NCBI GenBank assembly: GCA_947499565.1
Contig: CANMOV010000002.1
Coordinates: forward strand, 310,001-374,000
Source of the DNA: an uncultured Croceitalea sp.
GTDB lineage: Bacteria > Bacteroidota > Bacteroidia > Flavobacteriales > Flavobacteriaceae
Direction of reading: 5' to 3'
DNA: 64,000 nt
In this document: in pieces, positions 7,271 through 16,121 of the stretch
How positions within the stretch are numbered: the stretch's first letter is position 1
How the letters are laid out: each line of letters opens with the position of its first letter
Position numbers and translations under genes: made by a program
The notes under the pieces: model-generated
What the model was told of the DNA's origin: nothing
Seen by the model: only the letters and a program-made list of their open reading frames with translations
Database searches by the model: none

Positions 7271-9040
7271 ATGCAAAAACTTGTTGAGTTCTATAGTGAT
7301 AATCTTAAGCAATATGGTAATGAGGGTCTTAAGATTCAAAATAGATTAAAGATTCTTTCCTATTCCCGCCTAGGGATGTTTTTAATAACAGTCTTAGCAG
7401 TTTATTTGTTATGGTTTGATGCTCAAATTGCTACCATCGCTGCTTTTTTAGGAATGGGAATTTTTCTCTTCTTAGTTAAGTATTATGAGGATGTTAAGGA
7501 AAAGTACCGTTATACGCATGCTTTGTCTAAGATAAATGCAACGGAGCTAGATGTATTAAAATATGATTTTGATACCCTATCTGATGGTGCTCAATTTATA
7601 GATGCCAACCATGATTATAGTCAGGATTTAGACCTTTTTGGGCAAGGTTCCTTTTTCCAGTATTTAAATAGAACAAAATTAAGTGAAGGAACAAATTTTT
7701 TAGTAGCACTTTTAACTAGTAATGATGCAGAATCAATAATTGCTAAACAAGAGACTATAGATGAGCTAGCAAGAAAAGCCAAATGGAGACAAGATTATAC
7801 TGCAAAGGCAATGCTCATTAAATCTAACAGTACCACAGAGGAAATTGTTAATTGGTTAGAAAAATATATACCGTTTGTGCCAAGAGTAATGCGCTATTTG
7901 CCTTTCATCTTTTTAGGAGTAACTGTGGCCCTTTGCTTTCTTATATTTTTAGCCTCTTGGTCGTTTTCGTTTCTCATCTTGTGGATAGTAATTGGTTTAG
8001 GAATCACCAGTTTTTATTTTAGAAAAATCACGCATTTAGCAACAAGAGCTAATAAAGTTAAATCACTATTTAGGCAATATTCTGGTCTAATGGTTGCTAT
8101 TGAAGAAACCAATTTTGAGAGTGCGCAATTAAGGTTTCAAAAACAAAGGTTGCTGGCAAGTGATAAGAACGCTTCGGTAAGCATCAAAAAGTTTTCAAAA
8201 CTACTGGATGTTATGGATTACAATAACAACGTTTTCTATGCCATTTTTGGTAATGGATGTTTTTTAGGGGCCTTACGTACTGCTTACCAAATTGAAACTT
8301 GGATTAAAGATTATAAAAATGAAGTGTCTAAATGGTTCGAAGTAATTGCATTTTTTGATGCCTATAATAGTTTAGGTAATTTTTCCTTTAATCATCCACT
8401 TTATACCTATCCAATTGTTCAAAACGGACCAATATTACTTGCATGTAAACAAGCTGGTCACGCTATGATTCCTGCAGATAAAAATGTTAGGAACGATTTT
8501 CAAATTAACCAAGAGAGTTTCTTTATTCTTACGGGGTCTAATATGGCAGGGAAAAGTACTTTTCTAAGAACAGTGGGTTTAAGTATTGTAATGGCAAATA
8601 TGGGTCTTCCTGTATGTGCTGAAGAATGCTATTATTCGCCAACTAAACTGATGACAAGTATGCGAAGCATAGATTCTTTAAGTAAAGGAGATTCCTTTTT
8701 TCTTTCCGAATTAAAACGGCTTCAAAAAATAATAACTGCTTTAAAGAGTAAAAGTTATTTTGTATTGTTGGATGAAATTTTAAAAGGTACCAATAGTGTA
8801 GATAAAGCAGCAGGATCTAAAAAATTTCTTGCAAGATTAGTTAAAGAGGGAGCTACTGGTTTAATCGCTACACATGATTTAAGTTTATGTGCTACTGCTG
8901 AAGATTTTAAACAAGTTCATAATTACTACTTAGATGCATCTATAACGAATGATGAACTCTATTTTGATTATCTTTTAAAGAAAGGAGTTAGTAAAACAAT
9001 GAATGCTTCTTTCCTTTTAAATAAGATGGGTCTTATTTAG
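7271..9040 (+). CDS. Membrane-anchored MutS-related ATPase
   Basis: 589 residues. The C-terminus is a MutS-type ABC ATPase with Walker A GSNMAGKST (422-430), a SKGDSFFLSELKRL signature region, Walker B VLLDEIL with Asp501-Glu502, and a final TGLIATHDL histidine switch. No mismatch-binding or Smr domain is present. Two pairs of predicted membrane helices occur, near residues 33-72 and 209-250. The nearest known group is the MutS-related proteins of Bacteroidetes whose role is unknown; standard mismatch repair is unlikely because the DNA-recognition domains are missing. The gene stands alone, behind a candidate promoter at 7226-7253. Confidence 0.8.
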   Translation: MQKLVEFYSDNLKQYGNEGLKIQNRLKILSYSRLGMFLITVLAVYLLWFDAQIATIAAFLGMGIFLFLVKYYEDVKEKYRYTHALSKINATELDVLKYDFDTLSDGAQFIDANHDYSQDLDLFGQGSFFQYLNRTKLSEGTNFLVALLTSNDAESIIAKQETIDELARKAKWRQDYTAKAMLIKSNSTTEEIVNWLEKYIPFVPRVMRYLPFIFLGVTVALCFLIFLASWSFSFLILWIVIGLGITSFYFRKITHLATRANKVKSLFRQYSGLMVAIEETNFESAQLRFQKQRLLASDKNASVSIKKFSKLLDVMDYNNNVFYAIFGNGCFLGALRTAYQIETWIKDYKNEVSKWFEVIAFFDAYNSLGNFSFNHPLYTYPIVQNGPILLACKQAGHAMIPADKNVRNDFQINQESFFILTGSNMAGKSTFLRTVGLSIVMANMGLPVCAEECYYSPTKLMTSMRSIDSLSKGDSFFLSELKRLQKIITALKSKSYFVLLDEILKGTNSVDKAAGSKKFLARLVKEGATGLIATHDLSLCATAEDFKQVHNYYLDASITNDELYFDYLLKKGVSKTMNASFLLNKMGLI

Positions 9041-9181
9041 TGTTTTTAGATGTCTTTTTTTAATATCCTAAATTATGCTTAGCACATAGTTTTTTCGCTT
9101 CATCTATACTTTATGATTTTTGAACTATTCTAAAAAATACAATTTAGTTATTGGTGGTATTTTTCAGAAAATCTAAGTGTT

Positions 9182-9340
9182 ATGAAAATTAAAAAGCATA
9201 GAGCAAAGACTAAAAAAAAAGAAAAGCGCTATTTGGTTTTTATCAAAGAAAAAGGTACAGATTCAAATTATCAAATATGTGATTTAATCGTTGGGAAAGA
9301 CGAATTTATCATCTATTCCCATACACCAATGTGCATTTAG
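9182..9340 (+). CDS. Small hypothetical protein, paralog of the ORF at 14396
   Basis: A 52-codon frame from ATG 9182 to TAG 9340. The N-terminus is very basic (KIKKHRAKTKKKEKR). The C-terminal half reads GTDSNYQICDLIVGKDEFI, then IYSH. The small ORF at 14396-14536 shares the pattern GT-x(5-6)-[IF]CD[LI][IV]-x(2)-[KE][DE]E[FL][IV][IL]Y, which argues that both are real genes. Its last four bases overlap the end of the convergent DUF4407 gene. Function is unknown. It may be a short DNA-, RNA- or membrane-associated protein, which is a guess from charge only. Confidence 0.5.
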   Translation: MKIKKHRAKTKKKEKRYLVFIKEKGTDSNYQICDLIVGKDEFIIYSHTPMCI

Positions 9341-10440
9341 TTTAGTCCTTTAATCTGGGTATTGTGAAAAGAATTAGCTTGCAGGCGCATAAGTTCTTCC
9401 GCTTTCTCTTTTTTGTAGCGATATAATTCTTCTTCAGATTTTATGTCTTCATAAATTTCTTGATTCATAACCGCATCTGTAGACATCAATAATTTTCGTT
9501 GAGCCACTTTTTGAGTAACCCATGTTGCCACAACACTCTCTTGTTCTTCAAACTTATAATCGTATTCTCCTTTTGGAGCTAAAAGCTTGGCAATTATTGG
9601 AGCCGTTTCAATGGCCAAGAATAATAAGAAGATAAAAAATGAAGGCAACCATGGTAACTTATTTAAAGCATTAATACGTGCCATAAGACCATCAAAACCA
9701 TCAATTACTGGTTGCGAAGTATTTACTGCTTTATTATAATCGGTGTTTAAGGAAGCAATTTGATTTTCAATGGCTGCTATTTTTTCGCCATTGGTTTGTT
9801 TTAATTGCTGCAGTTCTGCCAAGTAAGCATCATGCTTTTCACGTTTTTCTGCATATACTGGACCTTTTCCTAGCAATTTTGTTCCGGCCGTTCCTTCAGC
9901 TTCTGCAATGTAAGTGTCATAAAGCGCATTGGTTTCTGCTTCTTTTTGTACTATTTCATTTTTTAAATTGGAAATATCTTGGTTTAGACCCGCTATAGTT
10001 GGAGTGTATTGCAATGCTAGTTGTTCTTTGTTTTCCAGCGTCATTGCATTCTTTTCCTCTAGTAAAACCTGATTAATTTCTTTTTCAAAAATTTTCATCT
10101 CTAAAGGTTTAGAGATTACAATTGCAATGATTATTGCTAGAATTATCCTAGGAGCAGCTTGTAGCAATTCGCTTTTAAAACTGTCTCTTTTTTTAATTGT
10201 GGAAACAATATACCTATCTAAATTAAAAATGAGTAGTCCCCAAATAAGCCCAAAGAATATGGAAGTATAAAGATTGTCAAAAACGGTATAAAGGGCATAA
10301 CCACTTGCTATAAATGCCATTACTGCAGTAAAGAAAACGGTGGCGCCAATGCCTGCATATTTATTGCGTTCGCCATTGGAACAAGTTTCTAGGATGTCTG
10401 TGTCCGCTCCAGAACAGAAGATAAAAAATCGTTGTAACAT
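9337..10440 (-). CDS. DUF4407 domain-containing membrane protein
   Basis: 367 residues. It starts FFIFCSGADTDILETCSNGERNKYAGIG, the DUF4407 opening, followed by three membrane helices (about 33-53, 57-76 and 88-106). A long region rich in Glu, Lys and Gln (about 120-245) is predicted coiled coil. A fourth membrane segment (about 265-285, FFIFLLFLAIETAPIIAKLL) and a charged tail follow. The function of the family is unknown; the topology suggests a large coiled coil outside the membrane. It lies upstream of no other gene on its strand and is separated from the M56 gene by a terminator at 10562-10584. Confidence 0.8.
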   Translation of the reverse strand: MLQRFFIFCSGADTDILETCSNGERNKYAGIGATVFFTAVMAFIASGYALYTVFDNLYTSIFFGLIWGLLIFNLDRYIVSTIKKRDSFKSELLQAAPRIILAIIIAIVISKPLEMKIFEKEINQVLLEEKNAMTLENKEQLALQYTPTIAGLNQDISNLKNEIVQKEAETNALYDTYIAEAEGTAGTKLLGKGPVYAEKREKHDAYLAELQQLKQTNGEKIAAIENQIASLNTDYNKAVNTSQPVIDGFDGLMARINALNKLPWLPSFFIFLLFLAIETAPIIAKLLAPKGEYDYKFEEQESVVATWVTQKVAQRKLLMSTDAVMNQEIYEDIKSEEELYRYKKEKAEELMRLQANSFHNTQIKGLN

Positions 10441-10476
10441 GATAGTGTTCGTTTTGGTTTGATAATAATGTCATCT

Positions 10477-10513
10477 GAGCATAGTTAAAAGATTATGGTT
10501 CACTACTATGCTC
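10477..10513. repeat. Inverted repeat GAGCATAGT/ACTATGCTC
   Basis: A perfect 9-bp inverted repeat (10477-10485 and 10505-10513, 19-base loop) lies 36 to 73 bases before the DUF4407 start. It could be a regulatory hairpin, an operator, or a member of the GAGC-type intergenic repeats of this genome. Confidence 0.45.
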
Positions 10514-10561
10514 AAGACGAGTTGTTTATTAGAACGCAAGCATTCTTAATTTGTTACATAA

Positions 10562-10584
10562 AAAGCCTTCAAAATGAAGGCTTT
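10562..10584 (-). terminator. Rho-independent terminator after the M56 peptidase gene
   Basis: AAAGCCTTC (10562-10570) pairs with GAAGGCTTT (10576-10584). On the minus strand the stem is followed by a T run. It sits about 40 bases past the stop of the M56 gene and separates it from DUF4407. Confidence 0.75.
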
Positions 10585-10626
10585 AACAGTGATTTATGAT
10601 AGTTTCAAAAAAAAGAGAATGACTAT

Positions 10627-13134
10627 TTATGCTTTTGTCCAAAAGTAAACTTTGGGTTTTCCATTTTTTGTGCCAATTGTTTGCACACGTTCTATATTAT
10701 CATTTTTAGTTAGCCATAATGCTTTTTCTACAGAAATAGGTTCGTCATTATAGAAGAACGAAGCCTCTTTTTCTATCATTTCGGTTAAATCTATAACCGA
10801 ATTTGGGTTGTTATTTTTATTGCGATTTTGATAGGAAACTTTACTTAAATCTGCCAAAACTATTGCGTATTCATCTTCTGTATAATCTTCGGTGGTAACC
10901 TGTATGGATTTATTATTGTTTAAAAGTTGGTGTGCTTTGGAAGAAGTTATTTTTTCACCGTTGAAATAGAATGTTGGATTCTTTTTTTGCTCTTTGGATA
11001 ATAGTATTCCTTGTCTATCAACTTGTTCGCCTTCTTTATTAAAGTAACTAGTGACTCCATTTTTGGTACTATAAAACAGTTCTTTACCATTTACTTTAAT
11101 ATTGCCTGTCTCTAGATTTATACCAGAAGATTTTTTTTGTGCTAAAGGTTTGGTGTATATCCTCACCTCAGGAGTTTTTGATTTATAGGGGAAAGTTTCT
11201 ACCCGATTATAGACTTTTTTAGCAATTATCGATAAAGCTTTTTTTGAATCAATATACTTGTTGTCTATATAAAAATTAGCATTCCTTTTTTCAAGCTCCA
11301 TAGCATATTCTAAAAGCTCATTTCCCTTTTTAGTTGCCTTACCAATTTTAATGGGCTCTTTAGAAATTCTTACCTGCGGATTCTTAGAGCTACTTTTTTT
11401 AGTTGAAATATTTAGATTTTTGTTTTTCTTTATTAGCTCAATTGCTTTATCAGAAGAAATTTTCTTTCCTTCAAAATAGAAGGTAGCCCCTTTTTTAGCC
11501 ATGTCAATTACATGGTCTAATGGGGAAGGAGGTGTTGGTGGAGATGGAGGAGCTGGAATAGCATTTACTTGACCTTTTATGACTTTTGGACTAGGAGGTT
11601 GTGGAATAGTAGTTGCTTGGCCATTTACTACTTTTGGACTTTCAGATGATGGTAGAGGAGCATTAGGACTATTAATTGCTTTAGGAGCTGGCGGTGGTTC
11701 AGGAAAATCCGGAAAAGGCTCGGCGTCTGCTTTTTGCTTGTCAGACATAATACTGTAGATATATTTTAACTGCTCTACGTCTTTCATCGAAATACGCATA
11801 TCATCACGTGACATTTCGTTGTATTTTTTTGCTAGCGAATTATATGTCTTCATTTGCTCCCTTGAAGCTCCTTTTTGAATGTTTTTTTTCTGAATGGAGT
11901 TTGCAGTACTCCTTTCATTTTCAATAGCATATGGCGTGTTTCCTTTTGATAAATTAACTACTTGTTCGTCTGTAACTAGCCTATGAAAACCATAATCCAT
12001 TAAACTATTGTAAAGGAACCAAACTTCTTCTCTAGCTACTTCTTCAGCGGATTTAACATGTATATTTATTATTTTCCTTCTAGTCTCTGATGAAATATCT
12101 TGATGGAGTGTATTGACTATTTCAACTAAATTAACCCTATTGGCTTTTATTCCGTCAACTAGGTAACTACCATCTTTAAGAATAGTTATTTCAATACTTC
12201 TAGCGGTATGATCTAAATTTATCGAGTTAGCTATACTGGTTGGTTTAATAACTTCTTTGGTAGTGCTAAATGCAAATAATAGGAGTGCTAATAGGGGCAG
12301 AACTAAAATACTTCGCAGTAGAACTGCTTTTTTTGATGTGTGTGTTTTCATGACTTTAAATCGTTTTTTGATTGATGAATAATTAATGGCATTTGCCATT
12401 TTAACTGACTGATATTTCTCTAAACTATCCTGTGATAAATAGGATAATAGCGTGTTTTGATAATTACTTGGAGAAATAGTTTTCTTTATAACTGCGCTAT
12501 CTGCTAAAAACTCATGATTTAGTTTAATACATTTTTTAAAGAAAAAGATTAGTGGGTTAAACCATAAAATCACTTGTAAAAATTCTACAAATAGCACATC
12601 TATACTGTGGCGCTGTTTGGCATGAATTTCTTCGTGCAGCAATACCTCTTTTGGGATGCTACTAGCTTCAAACTTTTCTTTGTTTAAAAATATATACTTA
12701 AAAAAAGTATGTGGAGGTAGTTGCTCTAATAACAATACTTTAATACTAAAACGTTCTTTAAGTTTGGGATTTCTCCGAATTCGATTCAATATTTGAAAAA
12801 GGTTTCTTAAAAATCGAACTCCAAAAACAGCCACCCCTACACTGTAAACAGACCAAGCGATTAAATACCAATTTATAACGTCTATATCCCTTGCTGGAGT
12901 TTCGGTGACGATTGGAGTTGAAGTTTGTACAAACGTGGTGGTATTGTTGTAAGTGGTTAGTGCGGGTTCTACATACTCGACGAATACCAAACTAGGAATT
13001 ACAAAAGATGCAACCAATGCTAACATTAGATAGGATCTCTTGAATATATGCATGTTTTCTTTCTCTAGAAGAAGTTTATAAAAGAGTAAAAATATGGCCA
13101 TGCAAGCCGCAGATTTTAAGAGGTAAATAAGCAT
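10627..13134 (-). CDS. BlaR1-like M56 family metallopeptidase with C-terminal repeats
   Basis: 835 residues. The N-terminal half has about four membrane helices and a zinc protease site: HEEIH (167-171) with the third ligand in NHEFLAD (Glu208), as in the M56/BlaR1 family. A further membrane helix is near 270-290. After a Pro-rich linker (about 480-545) come four related units starting near residues 549, 618, 719 and 791, each opening like [TNS]FYF-x-G-x-K-I-x-S-x-KA. The classic beta-lactam sensor domain of BlaR1 is absent, so the signal sensed is unknown. The gene lies one base after blaI, and the pair is likely a sensor protease/repressor system controlled from the operators at 13522-13565. 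Confidence 0.85.
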   Translation of the reverse strand: MLIYLLKSAACMAIFLLFYKLLLEKENMHIFKRSYLMLALVASFVIPSLVFVEYVEPALTTYNNTTTFVQTSTPIVTETPARDIDVINWYLIAWSVYSVGVAVFGVRFLRNLFQILNRIRRNPKLKERFSIKVLLLEQLPPHTFFKYIFLNKEKFEASSIPKEVLLHEEIHAKQRHSIDVLFVEFLQVILWFNPLIFFFKKCIKLNHEFLADSAVIKKTISPSNYQNTLLSYLSQDSLEKYQSVKMANAINYSSIKKRFKVMKTHTSKKAVLLRSILVLPLLALLLFAFSTTKEVIKPTSIANSINLDHTARSIEITILKDGSYLVDGIKANRVNLVEIVNTLHQDISSETRRKIINIHVKSAEEVAREEVWFLYNSLMDYGFHRLVTDEQVVNLSKGNTPYAIENERSTANSIQKKNIQKGASREQMKTYNSLAKKYNEMSRDDMRISMKDVEQLKYIYSIMSDKQKADAEPFPDFPEPPPAPKAINSPNAPLPSSESPKVVNGQATTIPQPPSPKVIKGQVNAIPAPPSPPTPPSPLDHVIDMAKKGATFYFEGKKISSDKAIELIKKNKNLNISTKKSSSKNPQVRISKEPIKIGKATKKGNELLEYAMELEKRNANFYIDNKYIDSKKALSIIAKKVYNRVETFPYKSKTPEVRIYTKPLAQKKSSGINLETGNIKVNGKELFYSTKNGVTSYFNKEGEQVDRQGILLSKEQKKNPTFYFNGEKITSSKAHQLLNNNKSIQVTTEDYTEDEYAIVLADLSKVSYQNRNKNNNPNSVIDLTEMIEKEASFFYNDEPISVEKALWLTKNDNIERVQTIGTKNGKPKVYFWTKA

Positions 13135-13135
13135 G

Positions 13136-13501
13136 TTATTTTCTTTTAATTTCTTGGTCTATCAATTTTTTTAAAGCTTCTAATTCCGCCTTGCTCAAAT
13201 CCGTTGATTGCGTAAAGAACGACGCAAACTGACTTGGACTATCATTAAAAAAGTTTTTAATGAGTCCGTTTACATGTTTGGAAAAATAATCTTTCTTTTT
13301 AACCAAAGGATAGTATTCTCTAGAGCGTCCAAAACTTTTGTATGCGACAAAACCTTTGTCAGACATACGTTTTAATAATGTCGCCACTGTTGTTGTGGCT
13401 GGTTTTGGTTCTTCATATGCTTCTAGTAAATCTTTCATAAAAGCCTTTTTAAGCTTCCATAAAATATTCATAAGTTCTTCCTCGGTTTTTGACAACTGCA
13501 T
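13136..13501 (-). CDS. BlaI/MecI/CopY family transcriptional repressor
   Basis: 121 residues. The winged-helix region (TEEELMNILWKLKKAFMKDLLEAY, then TTVATLLKRMSDKGFVAYKSFGRSREYYPLV) is the standard BlaI DNA-binding domain, with KGFV at the wing. The C-terminal part carries the dimerisation helices. Such repressors bind TACA-N2-TGTA boxes and are inactivated by the partner M56 peptidase. Matching palindromes sit directly upstream (13522-13565) on the promoter, so autoregulation is likely. Downstream after one base is the M56 gene. Confidence 0.92.
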   Translation of the reverse strand: MQLSKTEEELMNILWKLKKAFMKDLLEAYEEPKPATTTVATLLKRMSDKGFVAYKSFGRSREYYPLVKKKDYFSKHVNGLIKNFFNDSPSQFASFFTQSTDLSKAELEALKKLIDQEIKRK

Positions 13502-13521
13502 TCTCTACAAGATTAGAATTA

Positions 13522-13565
13522 ACTCTACAAACATAGAGTAAAAATTTCAATTCTACAAATGTAGA
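13522..13565 (-). promoter_or_regulatory. blaI promoter overlapped by two BlaI-type operators
   Basis: Palindrome 1 is TCTACAAATGTAGA (13552-13565), a perfect TACA-N2-TGTA box. Palindrome 2 is ACTCTA-N6-TAGAGT (13522-13539). On the minus strand, TTTG (13556-13559) inside palindrome 1 and TATGTTTG (13528-13535) inside palindrome 2 are exactly 20 bases apart, giving a consensus Bacteroidetes promoter TTTG-N20-TAnnTTTG. A bound repressor would cover both boxes. On the other strand TAAGTTTG (13588-13595) may be the -7 box of the PhnA-like gene, close enough to be affected. Confidence 0.75.
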
Positions 13566-13615
13566 GTGAATATTTTTCCAAATGGATTAAGTTTGCACCC
13601 ATAAAATAAGTCTAT

Positions 13616-14194
13616 ATGAGATTATTAGAAGACCTAATAAATAGGAGTGGTAATAGCTGTGAGTTATGCGGAGCCACGGCTAATTTATCAATTTACGAGG
13701 TGCCACCTGTATCTACTGGTGGCCTAGATGGCAGTCTCTTGACTTGTGATACCTGCAAAAGTCAAATCGAAGACCCCGAAGCTATGGATGCCAATCATTG
13801 GCGCTGCTTAAATGATAGTATGTGGAGTGAGCACAATCCGGTGAAAGTTGTTGCTTGGCGAATGTTGTCGCGTCTTAAAGCGGAAGGTTGGTCACAAGAT
13901 TTATTGGATATGATGTATCTAGAAGATGATACTTTAACTTGGGCAAAAGCAACCGGGGAAGGGCTGTTGGAAAGTGAGAAGGTAATCCATAGCGATGTAA
14001 ATGGTGTTATTCTGGAAAATGGAGACAATGTTGTTTTGGTAAAGGACCTTAAAGTAAAAGGTTCAAGTATGGTGGCTAAACAAGGAACAGCAGTTCGTCG
14101 TATTTCCCTAGATAGAGAAAATGCAGAATATATTGAAGGAAAGGTTGGTGCCCAACAAATTGTGATTATCACAAAGTATGTAAAAAAGATATAA
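13616..14194 (+). CDS. PhnA/YjdM-like zinc-ribbon protein
   Basis: 192 residues. The N-terminus has two cysteine pairs, SCELCG and TCDTCK, forming a zinc ribbon. The C-terminal third (GVILENGDNVVLVKDLKVKGSS, then VKRISL-type strands) is the PhnA domain. The YjdM/PhnA family is named after phosphonate loci but is not a phosphonate hydrolase; its role is unknown. It is divergent from blaI with a 114-base gap containing the BlaI operators, so it may share their control. Confidence 0.8.
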   Translation: MRLLEDLINRSGNSCELCGATANLSIYEVPPVSTGGLDGSLLTCDTCKSQIEDPEAMDANHWRCLNDSMWSEHNPVKVVAWRMLSRLKAEGWSQDLLDMMYLEDDTLTWAKATGEGLLESEKVIHSDVNGVILENGDNVVLVKDLKVKGSSMVAKQGTAVRRISLDRENAEYIEGKVGAQQIVIITKYVKKI

Positions 14195-14395
14195 TCTAAT
14201 ACTCGGCAGAGGGGCGTGGATTATCGGTTATATAGTGTGCTTAATAGAATCTCTTAAACCCAAATAGTTTGAGAATTAAAGTCTAAAACGATAGTTTTCT
14301 GTCATTGAACTACAGTAAAATAAGATTTTAACTAATATAACCATATCTAAGATTCACCTTAACCTAGTTTAGTTGGAAACAAAAAACTAATTAAT

Positions 14396-14536
14396 ATGAA
14401 TCATTTAAGCAAAAAACCGTTAAAAGGATTAATAGTATCAACTTCAGGAACAAAACAACATGAATTTTGTGATATTGTAATTAACGAAGAAGAATTAGTA
14501 TTGTATTTAATAGAGCCTTTTTCCAATTTTAGTTAA
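14396..14536 (+). CDS. Small hypothetical protein, paralog of the ORF at 9182
   Basis: A 46-codon frame from ATG 14396 to TAA 14536 in the otherwise empty gap 14195-14555. It contains GTKQHEFCDIVINEEELVL followed by Tyr, alignable with GTDSNYQICDLIVGKDEFI followed by IY of the 9182 ORF. Conserved positions include the CD pair, the hydrophobic strand and the acidic pair before the last strand. The shared pattern supports coding. The gene converges with the M20 dipeptidase, about 20 bases away. Function unknown. Confidence 0.5.
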   Translation: MNHLSKKPLKGLIVSTSGTKQHEFCDIVINEEELVLYLIEPFSNFS

Positions 14537-14555
14537 TAATTGTTTTTGTGTTGAG

Positions 14556-15947
14556 CTATGCTTTATGTAGTTCTACAAAATATTTATAGAAATAAGGAAT
14601 GGTTTCAATACCCTTTAAGTAATTCCATACTCCAAAATGTTCATTTGGTGAATGGATGGCATCGCTGTCTAAACCAAAGCCCATTAAAATGGTCTTGCTT
14701 TCTAAAACTTGCTCAAATAATGCCACAATAGGGATACTCCCACCTGTACGCTCAGGAATTGGTGTTTTGCCAAAAGTAGCTTCATAGGCTTTTGCTGCGG
14801 CCTTATATCCAAGACTATCCATATTGGTAACATATGGTAATCCCCCATGGTGCGGAGTAACTTTTACTTTAACCCCTTTTGGGGCAATGGACTCAAAATG
14901 TTTGGTGAATAACTCCGTAATTTCATCCGGCTCTTGGTGTGGTACTAATCGCATGGATATTTTAGCATAAGCTTTACTAGCAATAACGGTTTTAGCACCT
15001 TCTCCTGTATAGCCACCCCAAATACCATTTACATCTAATGTAGGCCTTATAGAGTAACGTTCAGAAGTGGTATAGCCTTTTTCACCTTGCACATCGCCTA
15101 TGTCCAATGCTTTTTTATAGTCTTCTAAATTAAAAGGAGCTTTTGCCATTTCCGCACGTTCCTCGGCAGAAACTTCTACCACCTTATTGTAAAAGTTTTT
15201 AATGGTAATATGATTGTCTTCATCATGGAGAGAAGCAATCATTTTGCTCAAAACATTTATTGGATTGGGTACAGCACCTCCATAAATTCCCGAATGCAAA
15301 TCTCGATTAGGTCCAGTAACTTCAACTTCAACATAACTTAAACCACGCAATCCTGTCGTAATCGAAGGTACATCATTAGCTATCATTCCCGTATCGGAAA
15401 TTAAAATAATATCGTTAGAAAGTTTCTCTTTGTTGTCTTCCAGAAAATCTGCTAAACTATCACTACCAACTTCTTCTTCACCTTCAATCATGAACTTAAC
15501 ATTGCAAGGTAGTTCATTATTCTTAATCATAAACTCAACAGCCTTAACATGCATATACATTTGGCCTTTATCGTCACAAGAGCCACGTGCAAAAATCGCT
15601 CCCTCGGGATGTAATTCTGTTGTTTTTATAACAGGCTCAAATGGTGGAGAATCCCAAAGTTCCATAGGATCTGGTGGTTGTACATCATAATGACCATATA
15701 CCAATATAGTTGGCAAACTCTTGTCAATTATTTTTTCACCATAAACAACGGGATGCCCTTTGGTTTCACAAATCTCGGTATTCTCGCATCCAGCTTCTTG
15801 AAGGGATTTTTCTACGAATTTAGCTGTTGTTATTACATCTTTGGAATAAGCAGGATCCGCGCTAATAGATGGTATTTTAAGCAGCTCAATTAGCTCATTC
15901 AAAAATCGTTCTTTGTTTTCGGTGATGTAATTTTTTATTTGAATCAT
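14556..15947 (-). CDS. M20 family dipeptidase
   Basis: 463 residues. M20 metallopeptidase motifs are present in order: VYGHYDVQPPDP with metal ligands His86 and Asp88, RGSCDDKGQM with the bridging Asp, and EGEEEVGS with the catalytic and ligand Glu pair. A dimerisation domain follows with LRGLSYVEVEV and DLHSGIYGG, then RTGGSIPIV, and the final HSPNEHFG ligand. The order and length fit the cytosolic non-specific dipeptidase/CPG2-like group, which releases amino acids from short peptides using two metal ions. The next gene on this side is the tRNA-Leu on the opposite strand. Confidence 0.92.
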   Translation of the reverse strand: MIQIKNYITENKERFLNELIELLKIPSISADPAYSKDVITTAKFVEKSLQEAGCENTEICETKGHPVVYGEKIIDKSLPTILVYGHYDVQPPDPMELWDSPPFEPVIKTTELHPEGAIFARGSCDDKGQMYMHVKAVEFMIKNNELPCNVKFMIEGEEEVGSDSLADFLEDNKEKLSNDIILISDTGMIANDVPSITTGLRGLSYVEVEVTGPNRDLHSGIYGGAVPNPINVLSKMIASLHDEDNHITIKNFYNKVVEVSAEERAEMAKAPFNLEDYKKALDIGDVQGEKGYTTSERYSIRPTLDVNGIWGGYTGEGAKTVIASKAYAKISMRLVPHQEPDEITELFTKHFESIAPKGVKVKVTPHHGGLPYVTNMDSLGYKAAAKAYEATFGKTPIPERTGGSIPIVALFEQVLESKTILMGFGLDSDAIHSPNEHFGVWNYLKGIETIPYFYKYFVELHKA

Positions 15948-16039
15948 GTAATTTTTATAGGAAGTTAAAATTACGAAAAGAAGTTTTTAATTATTGCTAT
16001 TTCACAATTGGAAAATTGATTTATATTTGCAGTCCTTTT

Positions 16040-16121
16040 GCGGGCGTGGTGGAATTGGTAGACACGCTAGACTTAGGATCTAGTGCCGCGAGGTGTGAGA
16101 GTTCGAGTCTCTCCGCCCGCA
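16040..16121 (+). tRNA. tRNA-Leu (anticodon UAG)
   Basis: The acceptor GCGGGCG (16040-16046) pairs with CGCCCGC (16114-16120), with discriminator A at 16121. The anticodon stem CTAGA/TCTAG encloses the loop with TAG at 16074-16076. There is a long variable arm and the T-loop GTTCGAGTC. CCA is not encoded. Length is 82. The last part of the gene is repeated twice downstream (see 16105-16395). Confidence 0.95.

Noticed and set aside
13795-14172. 125-codon ORF opposite the PhnA-like gene
   Set aside because: Shadow of a gene with a recognisable zinc ribbon and PhnA domain.
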